This document shows, piece by piece, positions 12,601 to 24,835 of a DNA stretch of 64,000 nucleotides; position 1 is the stretch's first letter; each line of letters starts with the position of its first letter. Both the position numbers and the translations under genes were made by a program. The notes under the pieces were generated by a model. That model saw only the letters and a list, made by a program, of their open reading frames with translations. It did no database searches and was not told the origin of the DNA. Source of the DNA: Pempheris klunzingeri (lineage: Eukaryota; Chordata; Actinopteri; Acropomatiformes; Pempheridae); the NCBI RefSeq assembly GCF_042242105.1, contig NC_092031.1, positions 19,780,162 through 19,844,161 of the forward strand, written 5' to 3'.

Positions 12601-15600
12601 TGGGGTGTAATATTACACAGAATTCATGGTTCAGTATGTACCTTGGTTTTGGTACCTTTTCTGTGTGACTACAGCAGAAAAACTTTGGTCTTGGAAAATG
12701 TAAATGATCCAACATTGGCTCATTGGTCATAAGTTGTACTAAAACAGTTTAGTCTTGTTGCAGTGGAAAAGGAAGACTACCTTTTTCTTTGTTGCACGGA
12801 GTCAGGCCAGCTGCTGACAGCTGTATTCTGCTGATTTATGGTGTGACTGTGTATAAAGTAGTTAAACCAGCTCCACTTCCACCTCCAGCAGCTCCAACAG
12901 TAACATGCTGCTCTAACACTGATGCTTCACTGGTAATAATCTAATGATGTCATGTATAATAACACAGGGTCTCTCCCTCAGAACCGCCTCTGGATATATT
13001 GGACAATATATGAACAATGGTGCATATTTTAAAAATAGTGTTGCCCTGTGTCAGTGTTGTGGGTCTCTGGTTTGTGATTCAGATGGCAGTGACAGCAAAT
13101 TGTAACCAGCATAACCAGAAAAGTACAAAAGTATTAGCATCAAAATATCCTTAATGCATGTACTTCTTCTCAGAATATTTATTCTATTATTGGATTATAA
13201 CTATGAATGCATTAATGTGTTCTCTCTTTTTGTACTGTTAATCCAATTCTGTAAAATAACTAAAGCTGTCAGATGAATATAGTTAATTACAAAGTACAAT
13301 ATTTGCTTCTGAGATGTAGTAGAGTAGAAGTATAAGGTTATGGACCAGAAAATAGAAATACTCAAGTAAAGTACAAGTACCGCAAAGTAGTACTTAAGTA
13401 CTGCACTTGTAAATATACTGCTAAGGCAGAACCTGTGGTTGCAGCTAATGCACATGGAAAAATACTTATGTATTTGTGCAAAATGTCAATCTTGGATTCA
13501 CAAATACTTTTGCATAGCGTATTAAATGTATGAATCATTTCATATTCAGTCAGATGTCAGTTAAGTGACACTAGTTGACTCTTAGTATTGACCCATTAGT
13601 ATTAATAGTTCTGAGACAAATCTCTCTCCTTTGGTGGCGCCATTAAATGGGAATGAATGTGGAGTGACATCCCTGCATTGACAGGCTGATGACAACAGCT
13701 CTTCATCAGCTGTGAGCAGTGATGAAAGAAATGTTCAGGTCTTTGACTTAAAAGAAAGTAATACCACAGAGTAAAATACTGTGGTACAGGTAAAAGTCCT
13801 GCATGCAAACTCTTACTTCAGCAAAAGTAGTATTATCAGATGTACTTGAAGCAAAAGTAGCAAAAATGCAGAATGGCCCATTTCAGAATCATATATATAT
13901 ATATATATATTATTGTTATTGGGTTATAAGTAATGTGGTCATCACTGTAATGTTTCATCTGGTAAAGGTGGCACTCATTTTAATAACTATATACTGAAGG
14001 TTGACCTACTGTAATACATCATATTTTATATAACTCATTAGAATCTGTAAAAGTAACTATTATCCACTAAATAGATGTGGTGGATAATAAGTACAGTATT
14101 TCCCTTTGAAATGTAGTGGAGTAAAAATATAAAGTGACAAAGTTTGAGTGTGTGAAATGAATTTAGGGCCGTTATAAATTTAGCTTGGATCGTTCAGCCA
14201 TTTGCCTAATCAGGCCAGTTACTGTAGGACGCTGCCTGTACGCAGGCTCTGACTGAGCATTAGGTCTCCCTGCTCTGCACACAGTGAATACTCTATGAAT
14301 GCATCTATGCGTTGATCAGATAGTTTGCACAGTTGACGTGCTCTCACATAGACTCAGGAATGACATGCCTCCCTGCCAGACACATCTCATACAGTACCAG
14401 TCAAACGTTTGGACACACCTTTTCCTCATTGGTTTTCCTATATTTTTCCAATTTTCTACATTGTACATTAGTATTAAAGACATCAAACTATGAAGGAACA
14501 CGTGGAATTTTGTAGTAAACAAAAAAGTGTCTATTTAATATTTTAAATTCTTTAAACTAGCCAACATTTGCTTTGATAGCAGCTTTGAAACCATCTCAGC
14601 TGGGTTCATGTCAGGTGACTGTGGAGGCCAGGTCATGTGACGCAGCCTCCATCACTCTCCTTCCTGGTCAAACAGCCCTCACACGGCCCGGAGGAGTGTT
14701 TGGACTCATTGTCCTGCTGGAAAACAAATGATGGTCCCACTAAGCTCAAACCACATGGGATGGCATGTGGCTGCAGAACATTATTAAGTAAACAAAGTGT
14801 TAATAAAGTGTCTAGTAAATTGATGATTAGTGTAATATTATTGTGTTGAACTTGCTTGCCACCTACCACCAGCTGTTAAGCAGAAGCTAGGTAGCTGGCT
14901 AGCAGATGTCAGCAGATACAACGTAGCAAAGGACCTTGATATCAATTTTCAATGTAGCACACAGGAGAACATAACTGCTCTGCCATTCACAATATTGTGG
15001 GTATAGATACCATCGTAGCTCATTATCTTATCATATCACAATCTCCACTTTGTAAAACAAGCCAACGACAAACGGTTGTATTTTCTTACCAGAAACTTTC
15101 AGCTCCCTTCAGCACGTTGCTGCAGCCACAGAAATGTTCCAGCCTTTAGCGTAGTGGCTGTACTCAGATCAGCTGCAGCTGCAGTAGAACAGTTACTGAA
15201 GCTGTGCTGTTTGCTGCCACAGAAAGAAGTAAAACGTCTGTCTGAATAACGCTACTCTTCACAGCTGTGTAAAGCTAACATCAGTTAGCAGCTATGAATT
15301 TACATTAAAACAGCCTAAACTGGTTCAGGGCTGGGGCACTAACAAGCACACCCAGATGACAGATCATGTTTGTTTTGATCACAGAACTCTCTACTGTGAT
15401 TGGCAGCTGGTGGAATTTTGTTCAAAACCTACAAGTCCCACACTTGTAGTTTTTGAACAAATCACAGCAGAGAGAATAAAACATTACGTGGTTTGTATCT
15501 TGACTCGCACATTGTGTTCGTGAAATGCTTTTTCCGTCTAGTTTGCATAAACATGTATTCTAGTGGCAAATGTGAGTGAAATAATCACAACGATGGCTAA

Positions 15601-18600
15601 AATGAATGCAGTGGAATGCAACCATCCTGCAATAAATCCTACTTTTCGTTTTTGCTGAACTTGATGAGAATTCACTCCGTACCTCTCCCTGTGTTGTTTA
15701 CCTCCTAAACTTCTGTGTATCAGCACAGTCACACCAGGTGCTTCTGCATGCTTACCTGGGCCTTGTTAAACATTTTGGTCCTCTCTATTAAAAGCACTTC
15801 TGGGTCCTGTAGAAAGCCAGGACGGCTGTGTCTTGATTTCCTGCAGGCAGGGACTCGTTCCATCGGAGTCATCTGTGTTTTGTGTTGGAAGTATATTATG
15901 ATGAAAAATGTACAAGTTCTGAATACCCTTATTCAAACTTAAATCTTCATGCAGATTTACACACGTTTGCCCTGTGAAGCTGTACTATTCAGGGAAAGAG
16001 AAACTAAAGTTCAGACGTAAGGTAGATATTCAGCATAAAAGGAAAAATGGAATTGGGTCTAAACACAAAACAATTAATCCAGCCCTGCTCACAGCATTAA
16101 AATACCACAAGTGAGCAATACAGTAGCAATTGAAGACGTCTCAGTAGTTGATAGTTCAAAACTCTGGCAGATCAAACTGATGGTATCTGTGTATCTACAT
16201 GCCACAAGGTTTTGTGAATTGGATGAACATGTGTGTGAACATTTGTGTTTTTCCAGGCACCGATATTTCAGTGGGTGAGGAGGTTGCGATTAAGTTGGAA
16301 TGTGTGAAGACCAAACACCCCCAGCTCCACATCGAGAGCAAGATATACAAGATGATGCAAGGAGGAGGTGAAGTATTGACTCACATACTGGAATCCACAT
16401 CTTTGGTGGACTTCTCCACCTCAGCCTCAGTGTGCTCAGTTTCCACCTCCTCATTTCCTCTCTCTCTGTCCTTAATATTTATTTTCTCCTCTTTTCATAC
16501 CTAGTCCTCTGAGCCCCTACCGTATCTGCTTTTTTTGCAGTCTGCTTCCTTGTTGATTCTCTCCTCTCCCTGCCACCCACACTCTTCCTCCTCCATGGAA
16601 ATGTAAAGCATACATGGCTTCAACAGCCAGTGATGCACATGAGTCACTAAACAAAGCAGAGGGAGAGAGAAAGAGAGACTGCAGCATTGAATCTGCTCAC
16701 AGCCTTAAATTTACTGTGATCCTGTATCTACACCCGTGGGTGAAGGAACACAGCTGGAGATGATGCAGTCCTTAAAGTATGGGCTCAGAAGCCATCCAAC
16801 CTCCATGGTGGTAAATAGTGGGTGTAACACATCCTTTACTCCATAGTTTTGAAGTTGTAAATATTGAGCAAACTGCTTAGGAATTAAAGGCTCTTTTCTG
16901 CATTAGCCCTCTACTGAAGGCAATCAGAGTGAATGAACAAATGAACATGCTTTTCAGATGAAAGTATGAATATGTGGTGGAATGCCTGCAGCCTGGTCTT
17001 TATCCAGTGAAACACAGGTGGTGGTCCCTACACTGTCTTTGTATTCTTCCTGTTATAATTATGTTAACTCCCATGTTTTTGCAGTGGGCATTCCCACAAT
17101 CAAGTGGTGTGGAGCAGAAGGGGACTATAATGTGATGGTGATGGAGCTACTGGGGCCCAGCCTGGAGGATCTCTTCAACTTTTGCTCTCGCAAGTTCAGC
17201 CTCAAGACGGTCCTGCTGCTCGCCGATCAGATGGTGAGACTGACTCACTTCACTTTACCTTCTGACCACCGTCCGCATGCATCCTACAGTCAGAAAACAG
17301 GAGTCTCTACCTCCAGTCCAGGGCAGCTGAAAATGAGAGCCTCAGTAGTAGACGTCTAAATGGGTCTACCCGAACTGTAGGATCTGAGACCTGTACGGGT
17401 TTGGGTTACGATCAGATTACAAGAGTGAAAGGAAGTGGAAAATGGATACCTTCTTCACTGAGGTGAAGAATAAACTAAAAGGAAATGAATATAGAGAGGT
17501 CAAACCTCTTCTGTCTTACCTGTTATATTCTATTATGGAGTCTCACTGTCATCTACTGGACAAACTGTAGAACAGCACCAGTTGGCAAGTCTGTCTTGTT
17601 GTATCGATGTATCCGACATGGCAGTAGAACAGCAGAATGATGTGTGACTGGGTGAATGAGGATGTGACGTAAAAGCTCTTTGAGTACTCGAAATGACTAG
17701 AAAGGTGCTTTACTAATACAGACCACTTACCATTTCTGAATAAACATCAACCCTTTGTTAATTCAAACATGAAGAACAAAAACAAACATCTTGATTATTT
17801 ATTATTATTTATTTAAGGAGGCCAATGGTTCGATCTGATTATCGCCACAGTCAGTAAACTCATCCATCTGCCATTATCCTCCCCCAAAATGTGCTTTGGC
17901 TGTGATGTAGAGGATGAGCCATCAGACGCAGGTGGGGGTGTCGGCCGATGACCTCATATTAACACGGTGTAGCGAATTTATTTGTCTGTTGTTTTGTTCT
18001 TCTTCCCTATAGATCAGTCGCATTGAGTACATTCACTCCAAGAACTTCATTCACAGAGATGTGAAGCCTGATAACTTCCTGATGGGACTGGGAAAAAAGG
18101 GCAATCTGGTCTACATTATCGATTTTGGCCTGGCTAAAAAATACCGTGATGCTCGCACACACCAGCACATCCCCTACCGTGAGAACAAGAACCTGACTGG
18201 GACGGCACGCTACGCCTCAATCAACACACATCTGGGAATTGGTAAAAAAGAAATCACCCAATAGGCTGTTTGACAAGAACACGTTACTGCTTTTGCTAGA
18301 CAGTTCATTTGAAGTTGTGTTTTTGTAGTTTGTGTTTTTCTGTGTGCAGTAATGACTTTTTCTTCCTGTCCTCTTCATCCTTCTTGTCCGATGTTTCTGT
18401 CCTCAGAGCAGTCGAGGCGCGATGACCTGGAGTCCTTGGGCTACGTCCTCATGTATTTTAATCTGGGATCGCTGCCTTGGCAAGGCCTCAAGGCTGCTAC
18501 CAAGAGGCAGAAATATGAACGGATCAGTGAGAAGAAAATGTCCACCCCTATTGAGGTGCTTTGCAAGGGATACCCCTGTGAGTCTCAACTTATTTTAGGA

Positions 18601-20326
18601 TCTCTTCATTCAAAATTGTCCCAAAATAATGTAATAATTCCATATTGAGCAAGAATAGTCAGGCACTGCGGTCAGCTGAGAAATGTTTTCTCCCTCTTTG
18701 TCACAGCGGAGTTTGCGACCTACCTGAATTTCTGTCGCTCCCTGCGCTTTGATGACAAGCCGGACTACTCATACCTACGGCAGCTCTTCAGGAACCTGTT
18801 CCACAGACAGGGCTTCTCTTATGACTATGTGTTTGACTGGAACATGCTCAAGTTTGTGAGTACTGATAGTGAAGTCTGAACTGGTGTTGTTAGTCAGCTA
18901 CAGTAGATGTTGTAAGAGGTACAGTTGAAAACTGCCTCGATTCAGGGTGACGGCTTGGTGTTGTCCCTTGTTGATTGGTGTTGCTGTTGTACACAGGGAG
19001 CCAACCGTGCAGCAGAGGAAGCAGAAAGAGAGCGCAGAGACCGTGAGGACAGGCTGAGGCACGGCAGGAACCCAGGGGCCAGAGGAATACCTGCCGCGTC
19101 AGGACGACCACGGGGAACCCAGGACGGAGCCCCGCCCACCCCGCTAACACCCACCTCACACACAGGTCAGTTGACTCCAGCCTGCCTCAGCCCCTCTGGA
19201 CTCCACATGTGTTAGCAGGTGGGGCATGATCCTAACGCACAGGCTGTAAAAACCAACAGTGTAGTGAAGTGTTTGATGATTTTAAGATTTCAAGGCAAGA
19301 ATTCAGTGACAGCAGAGGCTCACTGCAGCAGTACAGTAGTGAACATATGTACGGTGGTCTGTGTCATGACGGCAGTATTCAGAAACTGGCACTTCAAGTT
19401 CCCAGGTGTCATAATATATGACGGTGTGTAGATACAGTCAGTATGTAGTTGTTAGTTATGACAACCTAAATGTAGTTTTGGCTGATAAAAAAAACACAGC
19501 GATGTGGAAAACAAGATGTGGAAAATGTTGGTGTTACACATTAACTCAGGCACTTGAGTCAGACATTGGACAGGCCTGTTTATGTGGAATCTGAGGCTAA
19601 TAGGGAAGTATTCATGAATTTTATCGTATCCATTCCCTGAAGAGTACATGGTGCTGACGCTCTTGTTTGTCTCCAGCGAACACATCCCCTCGACAAGTGT
19701 CTGGTATGGAACGTGAACGAAAGGTCAGCATGCGACTCCACCGCGGCGCTCCTGTCAACGTGTCATCCTCAGATCTAACAGGACGGCAGGACACCTCCCG
19801 CATGTCCACCTCACAGGTACAAGACAGCAGGCGCCTCTGCTAGCACGGGCAGACAGAAGAACCTCTGTGCTTACTAGAAGTGATTCCACCTCACCCCAGG
19901 CTAGGCTTGACGTCCACTTCTGAATACATACCAGGAAGCTGTGCTTTAAGCTTCACAGTAACCAGTGGCAGGCAGAATTACATTAAAAGTTCACTAACCT
20001 GTGTCTTCATGGAACATTTATCTTGTTGCTTCATGACATCATTAGGAATGAGTCTCTGATTACAGGAGATGCTCACAGAGGTTTGTGTACATGATTTACC
20101 AAATACTGATGTGTAATGCTTCGCACATGACTCAGGTCCAGAGCAGCTGAAGAAGTCTTGATGTTCTGTTGCAGCACACCAGCGTCATGTTTCTTAGAGA
20201 CAAGCCAAGTGCTGCTTCAGCCAGTTTTCTCCAGCAGGATGTGGGTTCTGACTTGACATATTGGGCCTTCTCTCTCCCTTCCCCCAACCTCAGAATAGCA
20301 TTCCCTACGAGCATCACGCCAAGTAG
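9164..20326 (+). CDS. csnk1d: Casein kinase 1 delta, nine coding exons, 408 aa
   Basis: Ser/Thr kinase of the CK1 family, acting in circadian PER phosphorylation, Wnt signalling and centrosome/trafficking control (family knowledge). Exons: 9164-9239, 16257-16367, 17085-17233, 18013-18241, 18407-18577, 18707-18855, 18997-19165, 19677-19816, 20294-20326; every junction is GT-AG with matching phase. Residues 1-10 are [10 protein letters not shown]; the glycine loop is [12 protein letters not shown], the ATP lysine K38 lies in VAIKLE, the catalytic loop HRDVKPDN has D128, and DFG is 149-151. The CK1-specific SIN motif follows in [11 protein letters not shown] and a KRQKYER basic stretch in the C lobe. 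The tail after ~295 is rich in Ser/Thr/Arg, the autoinhibitory region. The protein ends [10 protein letters not shown], the mammalian CK1-delta short-isoform type ending, which with the neighbouring genes favours delta over epsilon. It is intact. Teleosts may hold a second paralogue, so a/b is not assigned. Confidence 0.95.
9613..9735. repeat. (TG)n microsatellite passing into GTGTGAGA-type units
   Basis: About 45 bases of pure TG are followed by interrupted units with a GAGA insertion. It lies 370 bp into csnk1d intron 1. Confidence 0.95.
10555..10690. repeat. Possible dispersed teleost repeat (ATTA/ATCA-rich)
   Basis: Words such as AACGATTAGTTTCCTTATCA resemble a widespread fish interspersed repeat that begins near AACGATTATTTTCATTATCG. 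The copy is short and diverged. Confidence 0.35.
10799..11010. repeat. Interspersed repeat, copy 1 (in csnk1d intron 1)
   Basis: The order is CCAGCCATTATCTATACTGC, then GCTTATCC, AGGCGGGGTCATCCTGGAC, CGCCAGCCAATCACAGGGCC, and CATGTCTTTGGATTGTGGGA. The same order recurs at 28405-28650 and 51439-51690. It is non-coding, a common teleost repeat type; family not named here. Confidence 0.8.
13115..13415. repeat. Dispersed teleost repeat, copy A
   Basis: It contains AGTACAAAAGTATTAGCATC, ATTATTGGATTATAACTATG, AATGTGTTC, AAAGCTGTCAGATGAATATA and CTCAAGTAAAGTACAAGTAC in the order known for an abundant non-coding fish repeat. A second copy starts about 320 bp later in the same orientation. Confidence 0.65.
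13735..14150. repeat. Dispersed teleost repeat, copy B, with internal (AT)n
   Basis: It shares with copy A the ordered words AATACTGTGGTACAGGTAAA, AGTCCTGCATGCAAACTCTT, GCAGAATGGCCCATTTCAGA and GAAATGTAGTGGAGTAAAAA. A (AT)n run of about 20 bases sits at 13891-13911. Copies A and B overlap in the middle part of the family's consensus but keep different halves. Confidence 0.65.
14391..14790 (-). pseudogene. Dead Tc1/mariner element: terminal repeat plus transposase remnant
   Basis: The left end opens with CAGTACCAGTCAAACGTTTG, the outer end of a common teleost Tc1 family, and continues with its typical subterminal sequence. On the minus strand the C-terminal part of a Tc1 transposase is readable: [10 protein letters not shown] (second catalytic Asp region), then HSSGP[13 protein letters not shown], then, after a frameshift, [15 protein letters not shown]. 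The third acidic catalytic position and the other terminal repeat are missing. It cannot encode an active enzyme. Confidence 0.8.
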
Positions 20327-22911
20327 ACGCTCGCCACGTCCTTGTGTGACGGCGGCAACACTGGGTGAGTCCCGTCCCTTAAGCACCAGGGATGCATGGG
20401 TCTAAACTCCAGTTCTGCACTGGGCTGCCTCAGAGTCTGGTGTTCACTCCTGGCTCCAGCATGTTTTCTCTTCAGCCTAGTGTCTGCCATCTTATCTGAG
20501 ACAGATTCTCTAAATAGATGAAAAAACATGATTGGCATGAGAGTGGACTGGCACCATTAACATGAAGAAGCTGCACCTGGAATCAGGGGTGAACACACAG
20601 CAATGTTCAGTCATTCATTCATTAGCTGGACATCCAGTTTGTGAATGAGACTCGGCCAGCTAGTTATTGATGCCATATTTCATATTACCATCCCAGCAAT
20701 TAGCTCATACATTTACCTGGGTGTTGATGACTGTATTGTCCAATACACCAGTCAGACACTGGCTATTTTCTGAGCAGGGTGCAGTCCTCTGAGAACTGGA
20801 GTGGATAATGCATCGTAGTGCACCAGAGCCTGAGAATGTAACTCCCTCATTGCCTACTCAGGGTTGACACAATGTCCCTCTAATCAGCTCTGTGCCTGTG
20901 GCTTGTTGCTTGCACTGTTGGTTTGACGCCTGAGGCCTCATCGATCAGATGGCAGGCTTGCAGCCATAGCATCCAAAAGGATTCTATCTGCCAACACCAC
21001 CGCCCCAGCCTTGCTTGGTGCAGTCCAGTGTTATTTCACCTGCAGGTTTCTGCCTCCCTGTTATTTCCCACTAAACACTTGCATGATATGACGCCTCTTG
21101 TTTCAGCGTCCAGCTCTCTTATGGCTTTGGCTGAAAGCATGTCATCAATTATTCACAAATGGAGGGCTTTTGGGAGGGGAAAAGTCAGTCTACAATCAGT
21201 CGAATCACAAACAAAAAAAATGTATGTTTGCACAGTATTGGTGTGTGCTGGTGGTTGCATGAACTGTAGGTTTGTTGCCAGAATAAACGCTGGCACTAAA
21301 CCTACACGACTACCAGGATACCCGGTAACATGTAAGCCTTAACCACCACAGGAACTTAACAACCCCTAACTTAGGGAATGGCCGTTGTCACAGGTTCTGC
21401 TCCTGTACCCTCATCCTCCCCCTGCCTTGGGGGAGGGGAGGGAGGGGGGTGTGCCACAGTGTGTTTACAGCACGGTAAACATGGCAATTACTCATGCAGA
21501 ACTTGTGTGTAGATAAGCAGTGCAAGCAAGTCTGTACGTATCCAGGTGAGATCCAGCTTGAGAATATTAGATGCGTGTTTTGTTGCGATGTTGTTCATGT
21601 AAACTGTCGATTCTCTGCACGGGCTCGGGCCCACGCATTATGCTGCTGCTCTCCTTCAAGAGCGACTCGACCATGTAAGGCACAGAGAAAGTGGGAGTGA
21701 CAGCTGCCAGTGCTCCGTTCAGGGTAGCATCCCGTCCCAACAGAGCTCTGGTCAGCAGACAGAGCTGGTCTTGCCAGTCACGTGAACTCCTACCAGGGAT
21801 GGGGCTCCTCTGTTAGTTTAACTATACTAACATTAAACAGTAAAAAAAACTACAGATCCATCCAAGCTTATCAGCTCTTTTATCAATGCTGGCATGTTTT
21901 TCTCTTATCGCAAGACAATGACTAAAAACTCCTGTGGCAACGCTGCTGTAAACGTGCAGGAGAGGAGTCATGGGGGGGAAGAGGGAACGGTCCACAGAAA
22001 GATGAAACAGAGCTGTGGTTTGTGAGACTCGTGGAAACAAAGCAGGACGTACCCCTCGGCCTTGTGGGTTCTTACAGGTTCACGTTATGGGAGGCTCCGA
22101 GTTACGGGTTGCTAAGATCCTGCTGCAGGAAATGGCAAACATTAGCTTCATCTCAACTTCTGAACACCTTTTCAACAGAATGACGACGGTGGCTTTTCAT
22201 CCTGAATCATTTAGTGTAGCAAGCCTTCATAAGGATGAGAGGAGGAACAGTAACAGGGACCAATAATCCTGTCACGTGTCAGTGTTGCTTTCAGATGAAA
22301 CAAGTCCAAACCACAGCTATTTTCCCTCTCAACCAAGTTATGGCACAGACTGGCTGACTGTCTGTCTGTATATTGTCTTGGTTGTACCCAGGGACAGGCA
22401 TTAGAAAAACCATGAACAGTGCTATCCATATTGATGTTTGTGATTGGCTTCATCAGAGTGTGCACACCTGCCACTCTGTGGATCTCTGCTGGGCTGCAGT
22501 GAGTGGACCCCGTCACATGTACATGCTGTGCCACTAATCATTACGCTCCATATAGATTTGAAGCATGTCTTCAATGACCTCTTCTAATGTGCAGTTAGAA
22601 GGGCACTAAAAAGTTGAAGATGTGATTAGCAGGACTCAGCCATCCCTGACTACAACCCTGCTGCTTCCTCCATGTGGAAACAGCAGTTTTTGATAATGTG
22701 GCGTATGGGCTGAACATGACTGATGCGTTTCAATTGAACGTGCATTTAGACTGTGGATGAATTTAAAGGCATAGTTTAGGCTTTAATCCAGAAGCAGTGG
22801 CAGCACAGGGGAGCATGCATGCAAAGGTTCGAATGGGTCCAGAGGTTTGGAACAGATGTAGGGTGGCTGTTTGGTTTGACCCTCCTGCTTCCTGTCCTGT
22901 GCTTCCTCTAG
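20327..22911 (+). other. csnk1d: csnk1d intron/3' UTR of the short isoform; no other gene
   Basis: The stretch lies between the two alternative terminal exons. Open frames of up to 139 codons (20923-21342) and 107 codons (minus, 22211-22534) have no recognisable motif or biased codon use. A pyrimidine run at 22878-22911 leads into the alternative acceptor. Confidence 0.6.
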
Positions 22912-22962
22912 ATGGTGTCCGGTGTAGCGCCTGCTGGTCTCCATCTTCTAGCTCCTCGATGA
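22912..22962 (+). CDS. csnk1d: Candidate alternative terminal exon of csnk1d (16 codons + stop)
   Basis: A strong acceptor (pyrimidine-rich tract ending CCTCTAG) precedes an open stretch in the same phase as the end of the TSTSQ exon at 19816. It gives MVSGVAPAGLHLLAPR and a stop. In human CK1-delta the long isoform has a 16-residue ending, IPGRVASSGLQSVVHR. Length, the VA and GL pairs, and the final R before the stop all line up. The exon order (short-isoform exon first, long-isoform exon last) is also that of mammals. The peptide is clearly diverged, so either the ending is under weak constraint in this lineage or the match is partly chance. With this exon the protein would be 414 aa. Confidence 0.5.
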   Translation: MVSGVAPAGLHLLAPR

Positions 22963-23448
22963 GACCCTACAGTGCAACTAGGCGGACGATGCCCTGAAGC
23001 ACTCCCACATACTAATACTACCACCACCACTATTAATTACTACCACAGCTACTATCAGAAGCCAGCCCCTGACTCGGCACAAACTGCTTTCTGACTGACT
23101 GCTCACAGTACTGATGCCTCATTCAGAATCCTCCCTCTCTCTGTCTCTCTCCCTCTCTCCCTCCCTCACTTTCTGTGTGTTGGTCTGACCTCCCAAAACG
23201 AAGGGTGTCGGACCTCAGGACTGCTCTTCGTCCACTTTTTCAGGAGACATTTGCACAACCCTCCACACTGCCCCCCACAGACCTCCAGATTGTGAATGGG
23301 CAGTGCTTGGTCCAGGAGTCTTTTCTAGGACATTGGCTGGCTGCTGAAGCAACAACTAAGGCCACCTGCTCCTCCTCCCTCTGTGGAAACATTCATCATT
23401 GACGGCCCTCCACTTCCACTGTCACTGTCTGCTACTCCATACCTGACC

Positions 23449-23454
23449 AATAAA
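23449..23454 (+). terminator. csnk1d: Candidate proximal poly(A) signal of csnk1d
   Basis: AATAAA followed within 30 bases by a T-rich and TGTGTG-containing stretch, about 490 bases after the long-isoform stop. Confidence 0.4.
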
Positions 23455-24624
23455 ACTTTTTTTGCAGTACGGTGTATCAAGCTGGACCACAGCTCTTCAT
23501 TGTGTGTGTATATATGTGTGGGTAGTTTTTGGGGTGTGATGCTTTTCATTGGTATGTACAGTTTTCATCCTCTCACCAGCCTCTTTTCCTGTTTTTAATC
23601 ATCCCCACCACTGATGGCTCTCTTCGCTAACTTTATAGCCATTTGTAATAACAAAAGAAACTAATTCTTTGCATGTTTTAGAGGTGAGCCTTCAGAGTCA
23701 GGTGTGCAGGCTCGAGCGCTAGCTGAACCCATGAATGTACCAAAAATATGCTTTGGTATGTTGGGTGCAGGAGGTTGTGTATTCACCTAGTAGATGTTCT
23801 GTCTGTTCACCTCCAGGCTCTGGTGTGCTGTCCAATGAGCCCTATTCCCTTTGTAGTGTTCTGTACAAAAGAAGTGCACTTTATGAGGGGGCATAGGCGG
23901 CATCCTGACATATTGTACCAGATGTCCACTCACTGTGTACAGATACACATTCACATGTTTATTTGTATTATTTTGAAGTTGTGAATTACTTGTAATATTG
24001 ATGTGCAAAAGTTTTCCCATATTTTACTTTCACTGACATGTAGGGGTGGGTCTGCACAGGACATCTAAGCTTGGCCCAGGAACTGAGCCGCTACAGTGCA
24101 GTACCCCCCCCATGAGTCTGCCCTGCTCAGCAATGGAGTGGCTACAGAAAGCAGTGATGAATGTGAAAGACATTTTGTAGAACATGCTTTCCTGTCACTC
24201 AGAAGCTCCGTGATCCTGCACCGCTGCTGCAGATTGCAGCCTCATCATGTGATCTGGTCAGAAGATGCGTTTTTCATGTATTATTACATCAACAATTACT
24301 GAAACGATTGTTTGTTCACAGGAAAGCTGATTACCATCTTTTCCGGGGCTTCTCCAGCACCGTTTGGGTTTTTTTTTTTCTATTAAACTCAACTCTTCTG
24401 ACACCTGTGGCTGCGATGAATAACTGCCATGCCTGTCGGAACAAAATGGTCCTGTTGTAATTAGTTTTTGTTTCATTTGCATTCTCCAAATAGTTTTTGA
24501 GTTTGACCCTTGGCCCCTTTGGGCAGCCGCTCTACACTTAATGAATTATGTAACCTACCTGATCAGCAAGATTTACTTCTCTCACCTTTATATTTGCCAC
24601 TGTATTTGTGTACTTAAAAGTGTA

Positions 24625-24630
24625 AATAAA
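24625..24630 (+). terminator. csnk1d: Candidate distal poly(A) signal of csnk1d
   Basis: AATAAA is followed by a TTCCTTGTATCTTGTAG stretch that would serve as the GU/U-rich downstream element. A long 3' UTR is usual for CK1-delta transcripts. It faces the slc16a3 poly(A) signal about 200 bases away. Confidence 0.5.
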
Positions 24631-24829
24631 TGAATTCCTTGTATCTTGTAGCGTCATTTCTGCGTAGTGCATGTGCACCAGGAGGGGCTGCTGCAGGAGA
24701 GCGTAGCAGGTCTTAGTTGGCACGTGTGACCTATCGTTTACACATGACTGATCATCTGAGGAATCCAGCCAGCAGTGCAGTCGTATGTGGTGAGTGTCAG
24801 AAGGAATGGAACAAAGATGTCATTCAGTC

Positions 24830-24835
24830 TTTATT
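24830..24835 (-). terminator. slc16a3: Candidate poly(A) signal of slc16a3
   Basis: Minus-strand AATAAA, followed in that direction by a T/GT-rich stretch (TCTTTGTTCC). It would give slc16a3 a 3' UTR of about 1.55 kb. Confidence 0.5.

Larger units (their letters stand above)
9240..16256 (+). other. csnk1d: csnk1d intron 1 (7 kb), repeat-bearing
   Basis: The intron separates the exon encoding the first 25 residues from the rest. It contains a TG microsatellite, an interspersed repeat at 10799-11010, two copies of another dispersed repeat at 13.1 and 13.7 kb, and a dead Tc1 element. A 149-codon minus-strand frame at 10010-10459 has no family resemblance. No nested gene is supported. Confidence 0.7.

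Noticed and set aside
20923-21342. 139-codon plus-strand frame between the two csnk1d terminal exons
   Set aside because: No motif, ordinary composition, and it lies in sequence expected to be UTR or intron.
23240-23402. Possible further terminal exon of csnk1d after the AG at 23241
   Set aside because: The phase after exon 8 gives no resemblance to any CK1-delta tail I know, and the region fits a 3' UTR better.
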